Assembly: GCA_016110215.1 (NCBI GenBank)
Contig: JADWQD010000028.1
Location: 1 to 64,000, forward strand
DNA length: 64,000 nt
Source: Capronia americana
Lineage: Eukaryota; Ascomycota; Eurotiomycetes; Chaetothyriales; Herpotrichiellaceae
Direction of reading: 5' to 3'
The notes under the pieces were generated by a model, which searched no databases, was not told the DNA's origin, and saw only the letters and a list, made by a program, of their open reading frames with translations. Made by a program: the position numbers and the translations under genes. This document shows positions 46,082 to 58,546 of the stretch, in pieces; the first letter of the stretch is position 1, and each line of letters starts with the position of its first letter.

Positions 46082-47118
46082 CCTGCAACGAGGTGCTATT
46101 GTTAGACGTAGAATCTCTAGCACAGGCCAGGCCTTGCCTCTGAATCTTGAACCACAGAACGACCCGCCACCTTTATACGTTCGTTGACCGAACCACGGCA
46201 TTTGAGCACTGCACAATTCTTGGTAGTAGCTTCTCGGAAGTATGCGAAGCCCATTTCCTTAAGGCTAAAGTCAAGATTGACTGTATTTCGAGCTGCTTCG
46301 GCCAAGTACCTCGAGCTCGATGTCCCCCAGTCGGCATCAGAGGCGCGGATCGTGCAGATCATCTTCCAGGAACAAGAATGCGGAGACGCCAAGTCGGAGA
46401 AAGCTTCACATTGTGGGCTTTTTGTTGTGCTCGTTACAAAAGTCAAGCCGGCAGATGTACGGGCAGTGGTTCATGGAGTAATGACGGTGGGACATTAGAG
46501 TCAGCTGCTTGGAAGACCGCGTGCACCTAGGTATGTTACCGACAGCTAGCCATGCATAGAACCCTCACAATATTGGAGAGCCGACAGCACTCAGCCTTGG
46601 CACACTTGTCAAGCGAGTAGGAAGTACGGTGTCCTGTGAAAGATGTTTGGGAGGTGGAGAGGCACATCCAGCTTGCGATGAGCAGATGTTACCGCGAGGA
46701 GTTGCTTAGCCCGTCTGAGACTGGCGCTGTCCGGTTAAATTGGATGAATACAATCCGGGGCATCACCGGCCATCGGCGCCTCATCTTCAGACAAATACTT
46801 CAGCCGCCAATGCTTGACAACACCCAGTAGTAGTAGCACCATGAGCGGGCCATCCTCCTATGCGCGTACCCCAGCTTCCATCACTTCTTGGACCAATTTA
46901 TCCGGGTGACAGCGGTGAGAAGCATCCTGGCAGTTGATGTCGAACCAAACGATCGGGGAAAAGCCGCTTCCACCTCCATATCTAGTGCCTTGGCGGATTT
47001 CTGGAGGAGGACAGACATCAATAAATACTAAGTAGTTTGGTGGTACTTTCGGGCTTCACTTATGCAGGGTTGACAGCCAGCGTTCCAAAAAACCTCTCCC
47101 AGATTGATGTCTAGTCGT
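46082..47118. other. Intergenic, promoter of GH3 gene
   Basis: 1037 bp between the GH3 start and the acyl-CoA oxidase stop. A few short frames (for example 46636-46830 on plus) show no domain or codon signal. Nothing else was recognised. Confidence 0.45.
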
Positions 47119-49585
47119 CTAGAGCTTGCTTAGTAGCTTCCCTCGATCGTAGTCCTCGGCTCCCATGACAAGCTCATCGTCCCAGTATCGAGGGTTGTAA
47201 GTGATTTTGTTCAACGGGTTCAATCGATGCGCTCGATTAAACAAGTCTTCGTACACCTTACCATCGGACCTTCCCAGCGCACTGTCGAGTAGATAGTCAG
47301 GTATCATCCAGGCGTCGACTAGCTTCACGGCATGAGGACGGATTCGGATCAGGAGACTCTTGATCTCCTCTGGAATGGCTTCCATGTGTTCGGTGCTGAT
47401 GGCGCCTGTGCTAAGGACTTGCGGCAGAAAGAAGACTTAGTTCAGTGATTCAAACAAATGAGGCAGCAAAAATATATCTAGGAAAGGTGGTAGGGCGGGA
47501 GGTTCAGGCAAACTCACACTCTCGCGCTTCATTGTCCATGGTGTAGAGGCAGAAGAGGCGGAACAGGTCGCGCAATACTCCTCTCAACTCTGAAGACATA
47601 TCTTCGGCCTTTTCCACAGCAGAATAGAAAAGCCCCACGACTCTCGCTTGTGATTGTGCTAAAATGGATATGAGCTTGAGCACGAGGTTAATCTCTTGAG
47701 CAGCCGGGAAGCCGACTTACCTAGTCCAAGCTTGTGAAGCTGAATCAGAATACTATTCCACTTTTCGTTTCGAACAACCCTGGCTTCGTACGCTCGGAAA
47801 GTCTAGTGAGAGCGCGACAGTTTTCATTAGTTTGCCAAAGAGAAAAGCAATTCTGAGGGGAAAGGGATGATGACTTACGAGTGCTGCAGCCCGCCATTGG
47901 AAAGCGTTTACCAGCTCCTGGTCGCTTCTGAGCACGTCGAAAGGACCTGCACACTGCGGTAGATGCTGAGGGACAGTTCGAGCCTTGACAAAGTTTCGAA
48001 GATTATCCTCGGTGCTGTCAGCTGACTCCCCGTCGGGATCCTTGGCCACGGCTGTCATCTTCTTGATCAAGTAAGCGGCCACTTGCTGTGTGATCATCCA
48101 GTTGTCTCCTTCTACCGTCGGCTTCGATAGGTAGTCATTGTTCAATTGAATCATCCCGCTCCCGCCTCCGAAGCCATGACCACCTAGAACTCGGCGGCAA
48201 GTTTCAATCCCATCGGCAGCAAGGCCAGTGCACAGGCTCTTGAGTCCGGTCGACATGTTATGGAGATCTGCCAGCTCGCTGAAGTCACCGGAGTTTATGC
48301 TCGTCCGTGTCCGATAGAAAAGGTCTCCCATCGCTTGGCCGCTGTAGTGAAGGGCGAACATGGTGGCAAGCAAGGGGAGCACCCTGATTTGGACCGTTTG
48401 GTAATCGAGAACGGGGACCTCTGGACTGTTCGGACCTTCATCGCGATTTGAGAATTGATGTCTGATTGCCGAGTAGCGAATGGCGATGGTCACAGCGCGA
48501 GCCAGTACCATTCGAGCTTGCATAACAATGACGGATCGGGAGAAGGTCATGCTGCCATAAATGAGTGCCCTTACCTTTGGCTTGCTATATGCTCCCGTAT
48601 CAGGGTCGACCTTTGCGTGGCGGCTTAGCAATGCCGAATGAGGTATTCTGTAGTTGTCGAACAGAACATATGCATTGTCCATGGTGATGTATCCGTACTT
48701 CGGACCTATATCTCCAATGACGACCCCTTTCATTGGCTTGTGTGTTTTGAAAGCCCGTACTTGCACCACAAATGTGTGCGGGCCGTATGAGGTGTAGCTG
48801 GTAGTCTTCCCACTGAGTTCTACCGAATTTGTGTCCGATTTAGTGGGAAGCATGAGTTGTGCCACGACGATTGCATGGTTGCCTGTGATGCCGAGAGACC
48901 CATTCCACCATTTGCTGGAAGTTAAAGTCGGACTGTTCAGGATGAACTCCCTGGTCACAGGATCCCACTTCGCCTCCAGTTCAAGTCCTCTTACATTGCT
49001 GCCGTGTCCAAGCTCGGTCTGTTTATCACATCAACACACTTGAGCTGGGAAAGGCGTGAGGATCAGGATGCCTAGTCACCTGTGCGTAGCCTCCAGTCAC
49101 TTCCCAACTTTCAATCTTGGGCATCCAGTAAGCCAATTGCTCGTCGCTTGCTTGCTCTCGGATAGTATTGGTGAACAGTTTCGTATGGGCGTAGAACGGA
49201 TTAACGTCGTCCACCAAGTATAAAGCCCTAGTAAGCGAACGAGTGAGCACTCGTAACGTCTAGAAGGAGATAGCCAGAGCACCTACATCAGGTAATCGTC
49301 TTGATCCCATCCATGCTTGTCGGCCATACGTCGCAGACACTTTGCCCGTGTCAAGCCTAGCTCAAAGCGTTCCTTTCGTGACAAGTGTTGCTGTGATTCT
49401 TTGGAGAAGACAGGTTCCTTTTGCAGCTCCTGCAGAATGCGTTCCTGACGTTCGAGGAACCCATCCCGTCCAAAAAGATGCTTTGCTAGCTCTTGGATTG
49501 GTAACGAAGAGCCTGCTCTCTCTCGTGCTAGACAGTCAGGACCCTGAGGATCCGCCGGCTTAAGGTTGTCTGGGAAGGAAGGCAT
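47119..49585 (-). CDS. Peroxisomal acyl-CoA oxidase with SKL signal
   Basis: FAD acyl-CoA oxidase that makes trans-2-enoyl-CoA and H2O2, about 700 residues in six exons (49287-49585, 49080-49227, 47879-49018, 47721-47802, 47518-47658, and a last exon ending at 47119). Landmarks are GGYAQTELGHGSNVRGLELEA across an intron, the KWWNGSLG segment, GPKYGYITMDNAYVLFDNYRIPH, and the ACOX C-terminal domain region with RRVLGGHGFGGGSG. The protein ends in LLSKL, a textbook PTS1, so it should be peroxisomal. The last acceptor is uncertain between two in-frame sites near 47.4 kb. With the synthetase and MaoC hydratase it forms a beta-oxidation trio. Substrate could be a fatty or aryl-alkanoyl chain. Confidence 0.92.
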
Positions 49586-50233
49586 AATAACAATGGAATT
49601 CTACTAGAATGGCTCTTCAAATTTTCTCCCCAGTTGCCTGTCCTTTTTCTGCAAAGCATGTTAGACCTGGAGAGATGAAGGTCAATGAATTGCTCCAGCT
49701 ATAATCTAAATTTGTTTCTCGTGAGAGGGAATTGACTCGCCCAGCGCTCGGAGCTATGCGACATGAACAGACCACTTCGGGAATACTACGATCACACAAT
49801 CCGTATTTTGGGCCAAGGACGGGACAAGTAGCGGGTTGGATTCGAAAGCCACCGCCGTCTCGGCGTTGAGTGCAAACTGGGTGTGGCGTTAGCCAAAGCA
49901 AGGCTTCGGCAAATGTAGAGGTTGATCAAAATTACCGAGCCGAAGGAAAAACCATCATATCAATCCAAGTCCCGAAACAGACCTTTACCCCGCATGTGAT
50001 CCAAGGGCCCACTGAAAGCGTAGAACTTGACGCACACCGTGCTCCACAAGTGTTGGCTAGAGAAATCTTGCTCCAATGCCTTCTGCCTCGACTCATAACA
50101 TTCTATCAATTGAACCTCCGATGGATGGGAAATGGTTCGAAATAATCTCATAGTCCGTAGCTAAATTTGTGAATAAATAAAGGCTCCTTTGCCTCTAATC
50201 TAGTCTATGTTGCTTCGGGAGAGAGGAGTGATT
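49586..50233. other. Intergenic, promoter of acyl-CoA oxidase
   Basis: 648 bp between the oxidase start and the synthetase stop. A plus-strand frame at 49870-50145 has no recognisable content. No motif copy was found. Confidence 0.4.
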
Positions 50234-52284
50234 CTATAGTTTAGAAACCATCGTTGCCTTTGTATTGCTCCATGCCTGTATGTCTCTGTGCCCCTCCTTA
50301 GGAAACAACTGTGGTCCCAAAATCTTCTTAGATACTTTACCGGTTGCTGTTTTGGGAAGGTCTTGAACAACTCGCAGCAGGGTTGGGAGTTTGTAGGATG
50401 ATAGACGGCCCCGTAAGTCGCGACGAACCTTCTCTAGCGTAAGCCGCTTGGAAGGATCCGGCCACTGGTAGGCCTGTGTTAGCACATCCTCGAATCCGAT
50501 CCCTCATGTTGGGAGACATACATTCTGATTCAGTGTGACCACAGCTGCGGTTCGCTGTCCGAATTCCTCATCATCGACGCCCACCACCATAGCCTCGCCG
50601 ATGTAATCTAATGTAAGTAATTCCCGTTCCACGTCCAAAGTCGAGATCTTGTAGCCCCCGGATTTGATGACTACAATATCGTCAGGAATGTAACGCGAAA
50701 TTTTGGACAGGACTTTGGGAAGTGTGACTTACTGTCCACTGACTGTCGCCCTAGGATAAAGTAGTAACGTCCGACCTTCCTAGCGATGTCACCGGTCTTG
50801 AAAAACCCATCTGCGTCGTGCGCATTTGCTGTTGCCACTGGGTCGAAAAGGTATCTTAAGGCCAATTAGATCGTTCAGTATCGGCAGGAACAGCAGCCGC
50901 TCACCTCGAGAACATGAACGGAGTTCTAGCAAGGATCTCCCCTTCATCACCTTCAGAAAGTTTCACCTCGACACCAGGTGTCAGTGTCCCGACAGAGTCC
51001 TAGAGGTAGTTAAGAAGTGAGCCGACAGCCTCAAATGTGGTCAAAATGCGATCATATCAAACCTTACCATTGGAGCATCTGATGCCGTGCAGGGCATCTT
51101 GAAGACAGGTCCAAACTCCGTGGCTCCATATCTTGTCAGCAGTCTCATACCACCCGTCAGCCTGACCCATTTGTCCTGCAGTGGCAATGGTAAGGCTGAG
51201 GTGCCACAAAGAAGTCCTCTCATACTCCGCAATCCGGCCAGATACTGATCTAGCTCCTTTCCTGGTAGCTTGATCAAGTGAGTCTCGAAATGTTGCATCA
51301 GGCGTGCGTACATGGTAGGAACACCGGAGAAGAAGGTCAATCCGCCTTCTCTCCATCGGTCCCACAACTCTGCTGGGTTGAAACTACCGGAACGAAACTC
51401 CACGCGGGCTCCAGCAAACAGAAATGGAGAGAAGGAGAACCCGATCCCGGCCGCATGATGAACAGGCATTAGATGTAGCACAGCGTCATCAAGGCCCAGA
51501 CTGTAATGATCAGCTATTTCATCGGCGGATTCGACAAAATTGGACCGACGCATCACTACCCCTTTTGGAGGGCCTGTTGTTCCGGAGGTGAAGATGACGA
51601 GACCGGCACCATTGTGGTCGAGAGCTAGGTTTGAGGAAATGACGATATCAGTTGGTTGCAGCGGCTTCTGATAAATGTGCGGTTCGATCTCGATGCATTT
51701 GAAGTTCGAATTGGTCGTTTGATTGATCGCTTCCTCCAAGGCTCTCCCAATCTCAAGCGAAGTCGAAGATGCTAGTACAGCATCGGCCCGTGACTTGTTG
51801 GCAAAGTAGCAGGCTTCTTGAAGGGGAACACCAGCGGCTAGAAGGAGATAGGCGTTTCATGGTCAACGATTGCACTGTATTGGAAAGAAGCAAATAACAA
51901 CAACGAAGACGATGTTTGCTTACATAGTGGTACTGGAACGGCACCAGCCGCGATCACAGCGAGAATGCCCACCGCAAATTCGTAGCCTCCAGGCGCAATG
52001 ATGTTCACAAAAACCTCCTGTCCTGGTCCTTCATGCTGGATCTGGAGCCTCGACGACACCTGTGGATGAAGTGATTCTTCAAGCACATTACGGAGACGGA
52101 GGATATCAGTCAGTAATTGAATATGTGAAGCATGATATCCAGTGGTCCAATCCGTGATGGCGATATTGTTGTGCCGATTTGCAAACCTGAGCAGCCTTGA
52201 AAAGAGGGCGAAAGCGGGCAGAACGTTTGGACCACAGTGACTCGGTACCAGACCAGTTCGGTCGATGTCCAAGTCGTTGTCCAT
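50234..52284 (-). CDS. Peroxisomal acyl-CoA synthetase (AMP-forming) with SKL signal
   Basis: ANL-superfamily ligase that activates a carboxylic acid to its CoA thioester with ATP, multi-exon, roughly 550-600 residues. Core motifs are in order: TSGTTGPPKG (P-loop), LTRYGATEFG, TGDIARKVGRYYFILGR, and the C-terminal catalytic lysine in PKTATGKVSKK. Resemblance is to malonyl/medium-chain and 4-coumarate-CoA-ligase-like enzymes, not to peptide synthetases; no carrier domain follows. It ends in MVSKL, a standard PTS1, so activation probably takes place in the peroxisome. It is divergent from MFS transporter 3 and next to the acyl-CoA oxidase, which fits uptake, activation and beta-oxidation of an organic acid. 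Exon edges other than start and stop were only partly fixed. Confidence 0.92.
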
Positions 52285-52747
52285 CTCCTAAGCCTTTTGC
52301 CAGCGAGAGACTCAGATGCGAAAAGTGCAGAGTAAGGGCGTCAGAGGTAGTCCCTTGGTACTACATACCGTCGAACTAAAAATCTGCTGGAAAGGGCTCG
52401 GGTCAATCGATACGGCACGTCTTGAGGATGGAAAGCTCGTTGTCCCCACATTTGCCGAACTTCGTACCCCAGTCACGCTCGGGAAATCAGTCTGTGTCGA
52501 GATGGTAACCTTCAACCGAGCGATTGTTTGACCTCCAAGCATAGACCAACCGAATACGAGGCCACCTCTCTTACGAAGGACCAAAAGGATCCCAATGCTC
52601 TGAGGTTGAATCCTTGTTGCAGAGGCATATCATACCACGCATCCCAGCCCCAAGTCCACCTTCCCCAGATTATCCCCCGGATCTCTCTGGCCACCTACAG
52701 AATCCATATCATTCTTTTCTCTCAACGCTTCCTCCAATTCAATCAAC
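52285..52747. promoter_or_regulatory. Divergent promoter: acyl-CoA synthetase / MFS transporter 3
   Basis: 463 bp between two opposite start codons, so uptake and activation genes may be switched together. No copy of GAATCCCGC was found here. Confidence 0.5.
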
Positions 52748-54691
52748 ATGACTCCGCAGCTGACTCCGGCCACCAACGACACGATTACTAGTCCTGCACA
52801 CAAGACCGAAGGCGGCATGAACGAGCTCCGCGTGGAAGATGTGAAGTCTTCGCATGTCGGGATCAGTGTGATGGAGGATGGTGCCAGGTCGGCTGAATAT
52901 GCTCGTCAGCTGGAGAAGAGAGTTGTACGCAAGTTCGACCTTCATGTACTCCCTATTATCTGCATGATGTGTAGGTCTCCCATCACACTCTCGATCGAAT
53001 CATCTATGACTGGACCACTGCTGACCGGGCTTACCTAGACCTGCTGTCTTTCCTCGATCGCTCTAATATTGGGTATGCTCCCATAGTCTTGTTTCCTCGC
53101 AGGAGGCTGTAAGCTCACTTTTGTCAGGAATGCCAAAATTGCTGGCATGCAAGAGGATCTCGATCTGGACTCGAACCGCTACGCGTGGCTACTGCAAATA
53201 TTCTATATCAGTTTCATCGTGTTCGAGCCGTTTATCCTCTGCTGGAAGAGGTTTCCGCCACACATGTGTGCCACTGCCGCTGTGACTACATGGTATGTCG
53301 AAGCATTGCTAATCTAATCTACTGCTGTGGCGGCAACCTCTAATCTGACATTACTTGGCCACATTTAGGGGACTCGTTGCAACACTCCAAGCCTCGGTCT
53401 CCAGCTGGAAAGGCTTGATGGCCTGTCGTTTCTTCTTGGGTATGGCCGAGGCTGGCTCTGCATTGGGCATCGTCTACTACCTATCGTTCTTCTACGCTCG
53501 CAGCGAACTTGGCTTCCGCATTGGTATCCAGTTCTGCTGTAGCCCTCTCGCCACTTGTTTTGCAGGTGTCCTCGCTTACGGCATTACCTCTGGCCATGCT
53601 GCTTTTGCAAGCTGGAGAGTCTTGTTCGTTGCTGAGGGTCTGCCCAGTGTAGTCGCTGGCCTGATTACCTGGTTCTTCCTCCCCGACACCCCTGAGAGTC
53701 TCCGGGTACTCACGGAAGAGGAACGAGCTGTAGCAAAGGCAAGGAGCTTACGACAGGTTGGGATGGCCTCGGAGCAAAGAATCGGCCACCTAAGGTGGAG
53801 GGATATTCACGAGGGACTTTTTGATTACAAAAATTATTTGACTGCGGTATGTACCTTGTCCTGATATCTCTTACCCATTACAGCAGCCCCCTTTGACCAG
53901 TGTTGTTCGAACTCATCATACTGACCTGCTGTTTGGTTACATTTAGCTGATGTACTTCTCTACAAACCTATCCTTTACGTCTCTGCCGGTGTTTCTGCCT
54001 ACTATTTTGGTTGAAATTGGATTCAGTGGCATTCATGCACAGGGTCTCACAGCGCCACCGTACCTTCTAGCCTTCTTCACCACCCTTGCCTCAACCTACA
54101 TCACAGATAGGACCCGGCAGCGCGGCGCAACCATCATGACCTTAGCGACGATCGGAACAGTTGGATATATTTTACTCGCCGCTACGAAGCCTACCGCTAC
54201 GAGATACTTTGGAGTCTTTCTAGCAGCCGGAGCCATCTTCCCTACAATGGCAAACATCTTGCCATGGGTTCTGAGTAAGTTTATGGCCTGTGACTCTACA
54301 GAAGTGAGCAATTTGCTGACGACTTGATCTTTTTCCTCATGGAATAGATAACCAAGGCTCGGACACCAAGCGAGGCATGGGCCTAACTATCCTCAATCTA
54401 ATTGCACAAACCGCCTCCCTGGTCTCAACTCGCCTTTTCCCCGAAGAAGACGGTCCTTACTATCGCAAAGGAATGGCTGTTTGCGCGGCTTTCATGTTTT
54501 TCACCGTGCTACTGGCGCTCATTCTGCGCACTTTGCTGCTGTTCGAGAATCGGAAATTGGATGCCAAATATGGGCCGGTCACGGCAGCGCCTTCCGTTCT
54601 AGAGATGACCGAGAATTCTCTGGAAGACCAGCAAAAGTTGTCTGAGATTGGAGAAGAGAATGAAGGCCCCAGATTCCGCTTTGTGCTATGA
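52748..54691 (+). CDS. MFS transporter 3 (anion:cation symporter family)
   Basis: Allantoate-permease-like major facilitator of about 500 residues, six exons. The hydrophilic N-terminus leads to VVRKFDLHVLPIICMMYLLSFLDRSNIGNAKIAGM, put together from three exons, which is the family's helix 1 region. GMAEAGSALGIVYYLSFFY and the loop FFLPDTPESLRVLTEEERAVA are the usual middle signature. The six-helix second half starts at LMYFSTNLSFTSLPVFLPTI. The C-terminus is short and acidic. It would import an organic anion across the plasma membrane. It is the second transporter of this family in the window and pairs with the acyl-CoA synthetase. It closes the putative catabolic cluster. Confidence 0.9.
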
Positions 54692-56236
54692 AGCCTTCAA
54701 CAGTTCTCCTACTCCTGCACATATGGGGGTGTGGTTTTTGGATCAAACGGTTCAGGCAGTGACTGTAAGGTTTCCAAGCCATTGAATGTCTGGTGGTTAG
54801 CTGCTTTACCTAGTTTTGTATTCGCACAAGTCTCGTATCAAAGTTCTACCCACAAAGCACTCGTCCGACCTTGCTGGAGACGAAGAAACGAAAATTCAGC
54901 AGTCTCTCTTCTAAGAACTTATGTCTGAGGTATAGCATAAAGTGCTTAGATTAGTTGTTGGGGCTGAGCTCGGTAAGTTCTACTAGTACTCTGTGCGACA
55001 GTTTTGTATCATCCGCCGCTCAGTCCTGGAGACCGCGACCCCAAATAAATCCTATTGGGTGACCAAGCATATCACCAGCACGAGATGCTCAGTGGAATCG
55101 TAGGAAGATGAGTTGCTCCAAAACAGAGGGCAAGGCGCCGCGCTACGAGCTGGAGTGGGCCGCATGAAGAGACTAGATTGCGGGTATGCACGGCGTTCAG
55201 TTTCGGAAAGGGTGCTTGAAGATAGTATACTGCGGAAGGAGAGCTTTGTTAGTATGGGGGTTAGGTGGATCAGAACGTGGGAGCACCCTTGCATTTTTCG
55301 AGTCGAATATCTTACCACCAGACCGGCATATTCACTCTTTCACCTTTCACCTTTCCCTTTGTGAAGCACCTCGCACTCGGCGTCCTCGATATCTGCACAA
55401 TGGTCTCCATGATTGGAGAAGCAACTTGAAATTGTAACTGGACCGACTTTGAGCTGATGGACTGCGAAGAGCACTCTGAATCAGCAACGTCATGCTTTCC
55501 CTGTGTTGTTTTCAGTTCCGAAAAGATCCTCGAATAATGAGGTACACCTAACCTGACCTCGAGCGAGGGTAGCGACAACCAATTCTTCCGGGCTAGCAGG
55601 AGACTCTTCCGGAGCGCAATAGTCTTTGGCGACCCTGTTCAGCCTTGCAAGCTCTAAATTGGTTGCGTATCAACCGGCATTACGCGGCCCTGTCATTCGA
55701 GACGGGGCACCAGGGCCATCATCTTTGAATTGCTTAAACCGGCAAAAGTCAGAGAGAATGAAGTCGACGAGGTATCATAGGCGTGCACAAATTCACAGCG
55801 CCGCAATAGATGTTCTGGCTATCACAGACATGCGAAGGGTAGGGCCAGTTTACTGGAATGGAGACCCGGGAATGGACTAGAAGGCACAATGTTCAGCCAG
55901 TAGGTACTTTTGAGATGAAATGAATCGGTATGGGATCATTTCTCACTGTTATGGCCATAATCTACTGAAAGGCTGGGAGTTTTGGATCACGCTATGGTAC
56001 TAAACCTGATACTAGCTACCTTGCAGTGAACGATCGTAAACCACGGAGCCTACCCCCTCCGATCGCACCGTCACTGTTGGCAGGACAAAGATAGACACCT
56101 TGGGAATGGCACACTACTAGGGAAGCAAGGGTGGACTGATAGCATTGATCGTCGAAGTCTCGAGCATATGGCATTGTCATGCTTACTGGCCGAAAATCAG
56201 AACCAGGGCAAGCCCATGGCCACCATCCTTCTCCTA
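54692..56236. other. Intergenic; boundary of cluster
   Basis: 1545 bp with no recognised gene between MFS-3 and the first coiled-coil gene. It holds one arm of the 56-bp inverted repeat (55255-55310). Scattered short frames have no domain support. Gene content differs completely on either side, so this is a likely cluster edge. Confidence 0.5.
55255..55310 (-). repeat. Left arm of 56-bp imperfect inverted repeat
   Basis: Read on the minus strand this arm contains CTCGAAAAATGCAAGGGTGC followed by TCCCACGTTC. The other arm at 60895-60950 on the plus strand matches it with about five differences, mostly transitions. The arms are about 5.6 kb apart in opposite orientation. Confidence 0.7.
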
Positions 56237-57849
56237 CTAAACTGCAGCATCGAACTTGAGCAAGGCATCGCTAAAGTCATCCGGTGAGCTCCAACAAGGA
56301 GAACTCCACGTTCCGACAATGGGAGCATCGACACAAAGAAGTTGGCAACCTTGTAGAGGGCTCATTTCGACCCGAAAGCAACTTGGCTGGAGGACAGCGA
56401 TCCGGGCTCCTATCTCCGCTCCGCGAGCAGCGATCACGACTAGGTACTCGCCATCCATGTGAAAGTGATAGTTCTCAACCTCGATTGCCATATCAGCAGC
56501 GGCCGCAGCCTGAATGAGCTGCGCTGCCAGCCGGTTTTGCTGCTGCTGAAGTGGTTGCTCGATTTGGTCCAGAACCATTCTTGTGATACCCAATTGCCCG
56601 CGCAAGCTGCCCTTCATCTGTTCGAACTTTCCGATGAGGTCCGACTTAAGAGGCTCTTCTCTGAAAATGTTGACAACAGCATTAAAGAAGGAAATGACCA
56701 TCACCTCCTCAAGTGGCGAACAGGCGGGGTCGTAACTCTCGGCGATGCTGCAGGCCAGCGAGTATATTCGAGGTAGCAAATCCTCCGAGACATCGAATTG
56801 GTCGCCCCTGAGCAAGCCAGCGGTGACGGCAGCGATGCCTTGAGACACATGCCCAGCCTGCGATTCGATGCCTCGTTGCGTCTCCGCAACTGCGGTGCTC
56901 AAGTCCACCGTCGAGTCCCACAGAACTTCAATGAAGATACAGCTTGACCTGGCGGCGTCGAGATGCGACATACACTTCACATGGGCGAGCTGCTTCCGAA
57001 GGTCACTGCACTCCTGTCGAGCCGCAGCGAGCTCCGAGTCTCTGCACTTCGCTTCGGACTTAAGTCGAGACGATTCTTCGGTTACTTTTGCCAACTGGGA
57101 AGTTTTCGATTCCAATGCGGCACGAAGCTCTCGCTGCACCTCGGCTGCCTTCGTCAACTCCTCGTTCCCCGAGTCCAGCAAAATTTGCGCTGCTGAGAGC
57201 CGCACAGAGAGCCTGTTGGCTTTCTCTGTGTGCGTCTCGTGCTGGTCTTTGAGCTGTTGTTTCAAGCCTTCCACCTTGGCACATTGTTCATTCCAAAGGG
57301 CCGAATTTTTCAGGTACGCGCTCCATTGCTCAGTGAGATCTTCGATCCGACGACTGGCTGACTCCTGTTGTTGTTCCATGAGTTTGAACGCCTCAGCAAC
57401 CTGCTGGCACTGCTTACGGAGTTCCTGGGCTTCATCTCTTGTCACGTCGTTGTAGTCTTGCAATTTCTGCCTAAGCTCGTACCGCAGCTCTGGGTGTCGA
57501 TCCATGAGGCCGATGATTCTTGCCAGCATGCTGTCAATGGCTTTCTCACGGCCTTCTGTGGATGCTCCCAGGCGTTGATAGAATGCTTTGATGTCCTCTT
57601 TAGAGGGAAGCTTTGACCTGAGAGCGTCGATACTGCCGCTAATCTCGGCGGCAATACCTTCAACTCTCAGGTGTTGATCCTCATCGTATGTCTTTTGAGT
57701 GTAGTGACTGAGCAGATTCCTTCCATCCGCGTCGAGCTTTCCGACAGCTTCTTCGCAGGCTTTGAGGAGACCTGTTCTTGGCCACTTCCGTGGAATTGCT
57801 CGTAAGTTGAAGTGAATGTCCCCGGGGGGATCTCATCGTCTGCGTCCAT
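56237..57849 (-). CDS. Coiled-coil protein of unknown function (5' model uncertain)
   Basis: A long minus-strand frame codes for a heptad-rich, charged protein: about 160 residues of predicted coiled coil (for example ELRQKLQDYNDVTRDEAQEL and later KTSQLAKVTEESSRLKSEAK), then a ~200-residue C-terminal part that looks globular (FDVSEDLLPRIYSLACSIAESYDP; FDAAV end). No known domain was recognised. The frame is open upstream to about 57.75 kb as KACEEAVGKLDADGRNLLSHYTQ. The ATG at 57849 (MDADDEIPPG) is in another frame; joining needs an unusually short intron (~38 nt) or a frameshift. A second coiled-coil gene in the same direction lies 3.5 kb away. It may be a lineage-specific gene. Confidence 0.6.
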
Positions 57850-58546
57850 TTGTATGGCTGCAGTGGCTGAGATGGTAGTTGTGGGGAAAAACTTGAGTTG
57901 AACTGAAAGTGAATTGGAACTGAAAGAGCGCGAGGCGCGCGACCTCCCACACGCGGTCCCCCACTTTGCACGTAGGAGCCGGTCACGAAGGGTTCAAGAG
58001 ACTGCAAGGTGGAGGGCATTATCCTTGAATTAATTCAGTCCTTCCACTTTGTCGACGCCAATCTCCTCCTACCAGGGACGTTACCTGTCTGTGCACACCC
58101 ATCACCTACGTCCTTTTGCCTCCTCTCGCCCGTCTGAGGACGAGGCTTCGAAGCATTGAGCGATCTCACAATTCTCCATACTCGTTCCGTGGAAGAAAGA
58201 ACATTCTCACATCTGGTTGTTTCGATGAAGCCCATATCGCTCTGCCTCGATATTTGGCCCAGCTCTTGCACCCGTAGTCGGGGTATCAACACTCACTGTG
58301 CGGCCCGACAGGCTAATCCATATCTTGAGCCGTCGACATTCACGGTTGTGGAATGGATATATTCTAAAGCTCAGATTCTGTGAGGGAGTGCAGGACAAAG
58401 TTCATGCCAGCTGCTCGCGTCAGTTGAGTGCCTGCGTAGCTTCTGAAGTGAATGCCGGTCAACTAGTGACAACCTAGAAGCGCATCGTTATCATTTCTTT
58501 TTCTGCATCCGTCCTTTTGCAGGACGACACGCTTTCCGGCAACAGA
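57850..58546. other. Intergenic between unknown-function genes
   Basis: About 700 bp separating the divergent coiled-coil gene and the 431-residue gene. An open minus-strand frame to 58019 has a Ser/Pro-rich composition and may be 5' leader. No promoter element recognised. Confidence 0.4.

Noticed and set aside
46147..46830. Open frames upstream of the GH3 gene
   Set aside because: Low-information sequence overlapping the GH3 leader and promoter; no similarity recognised.
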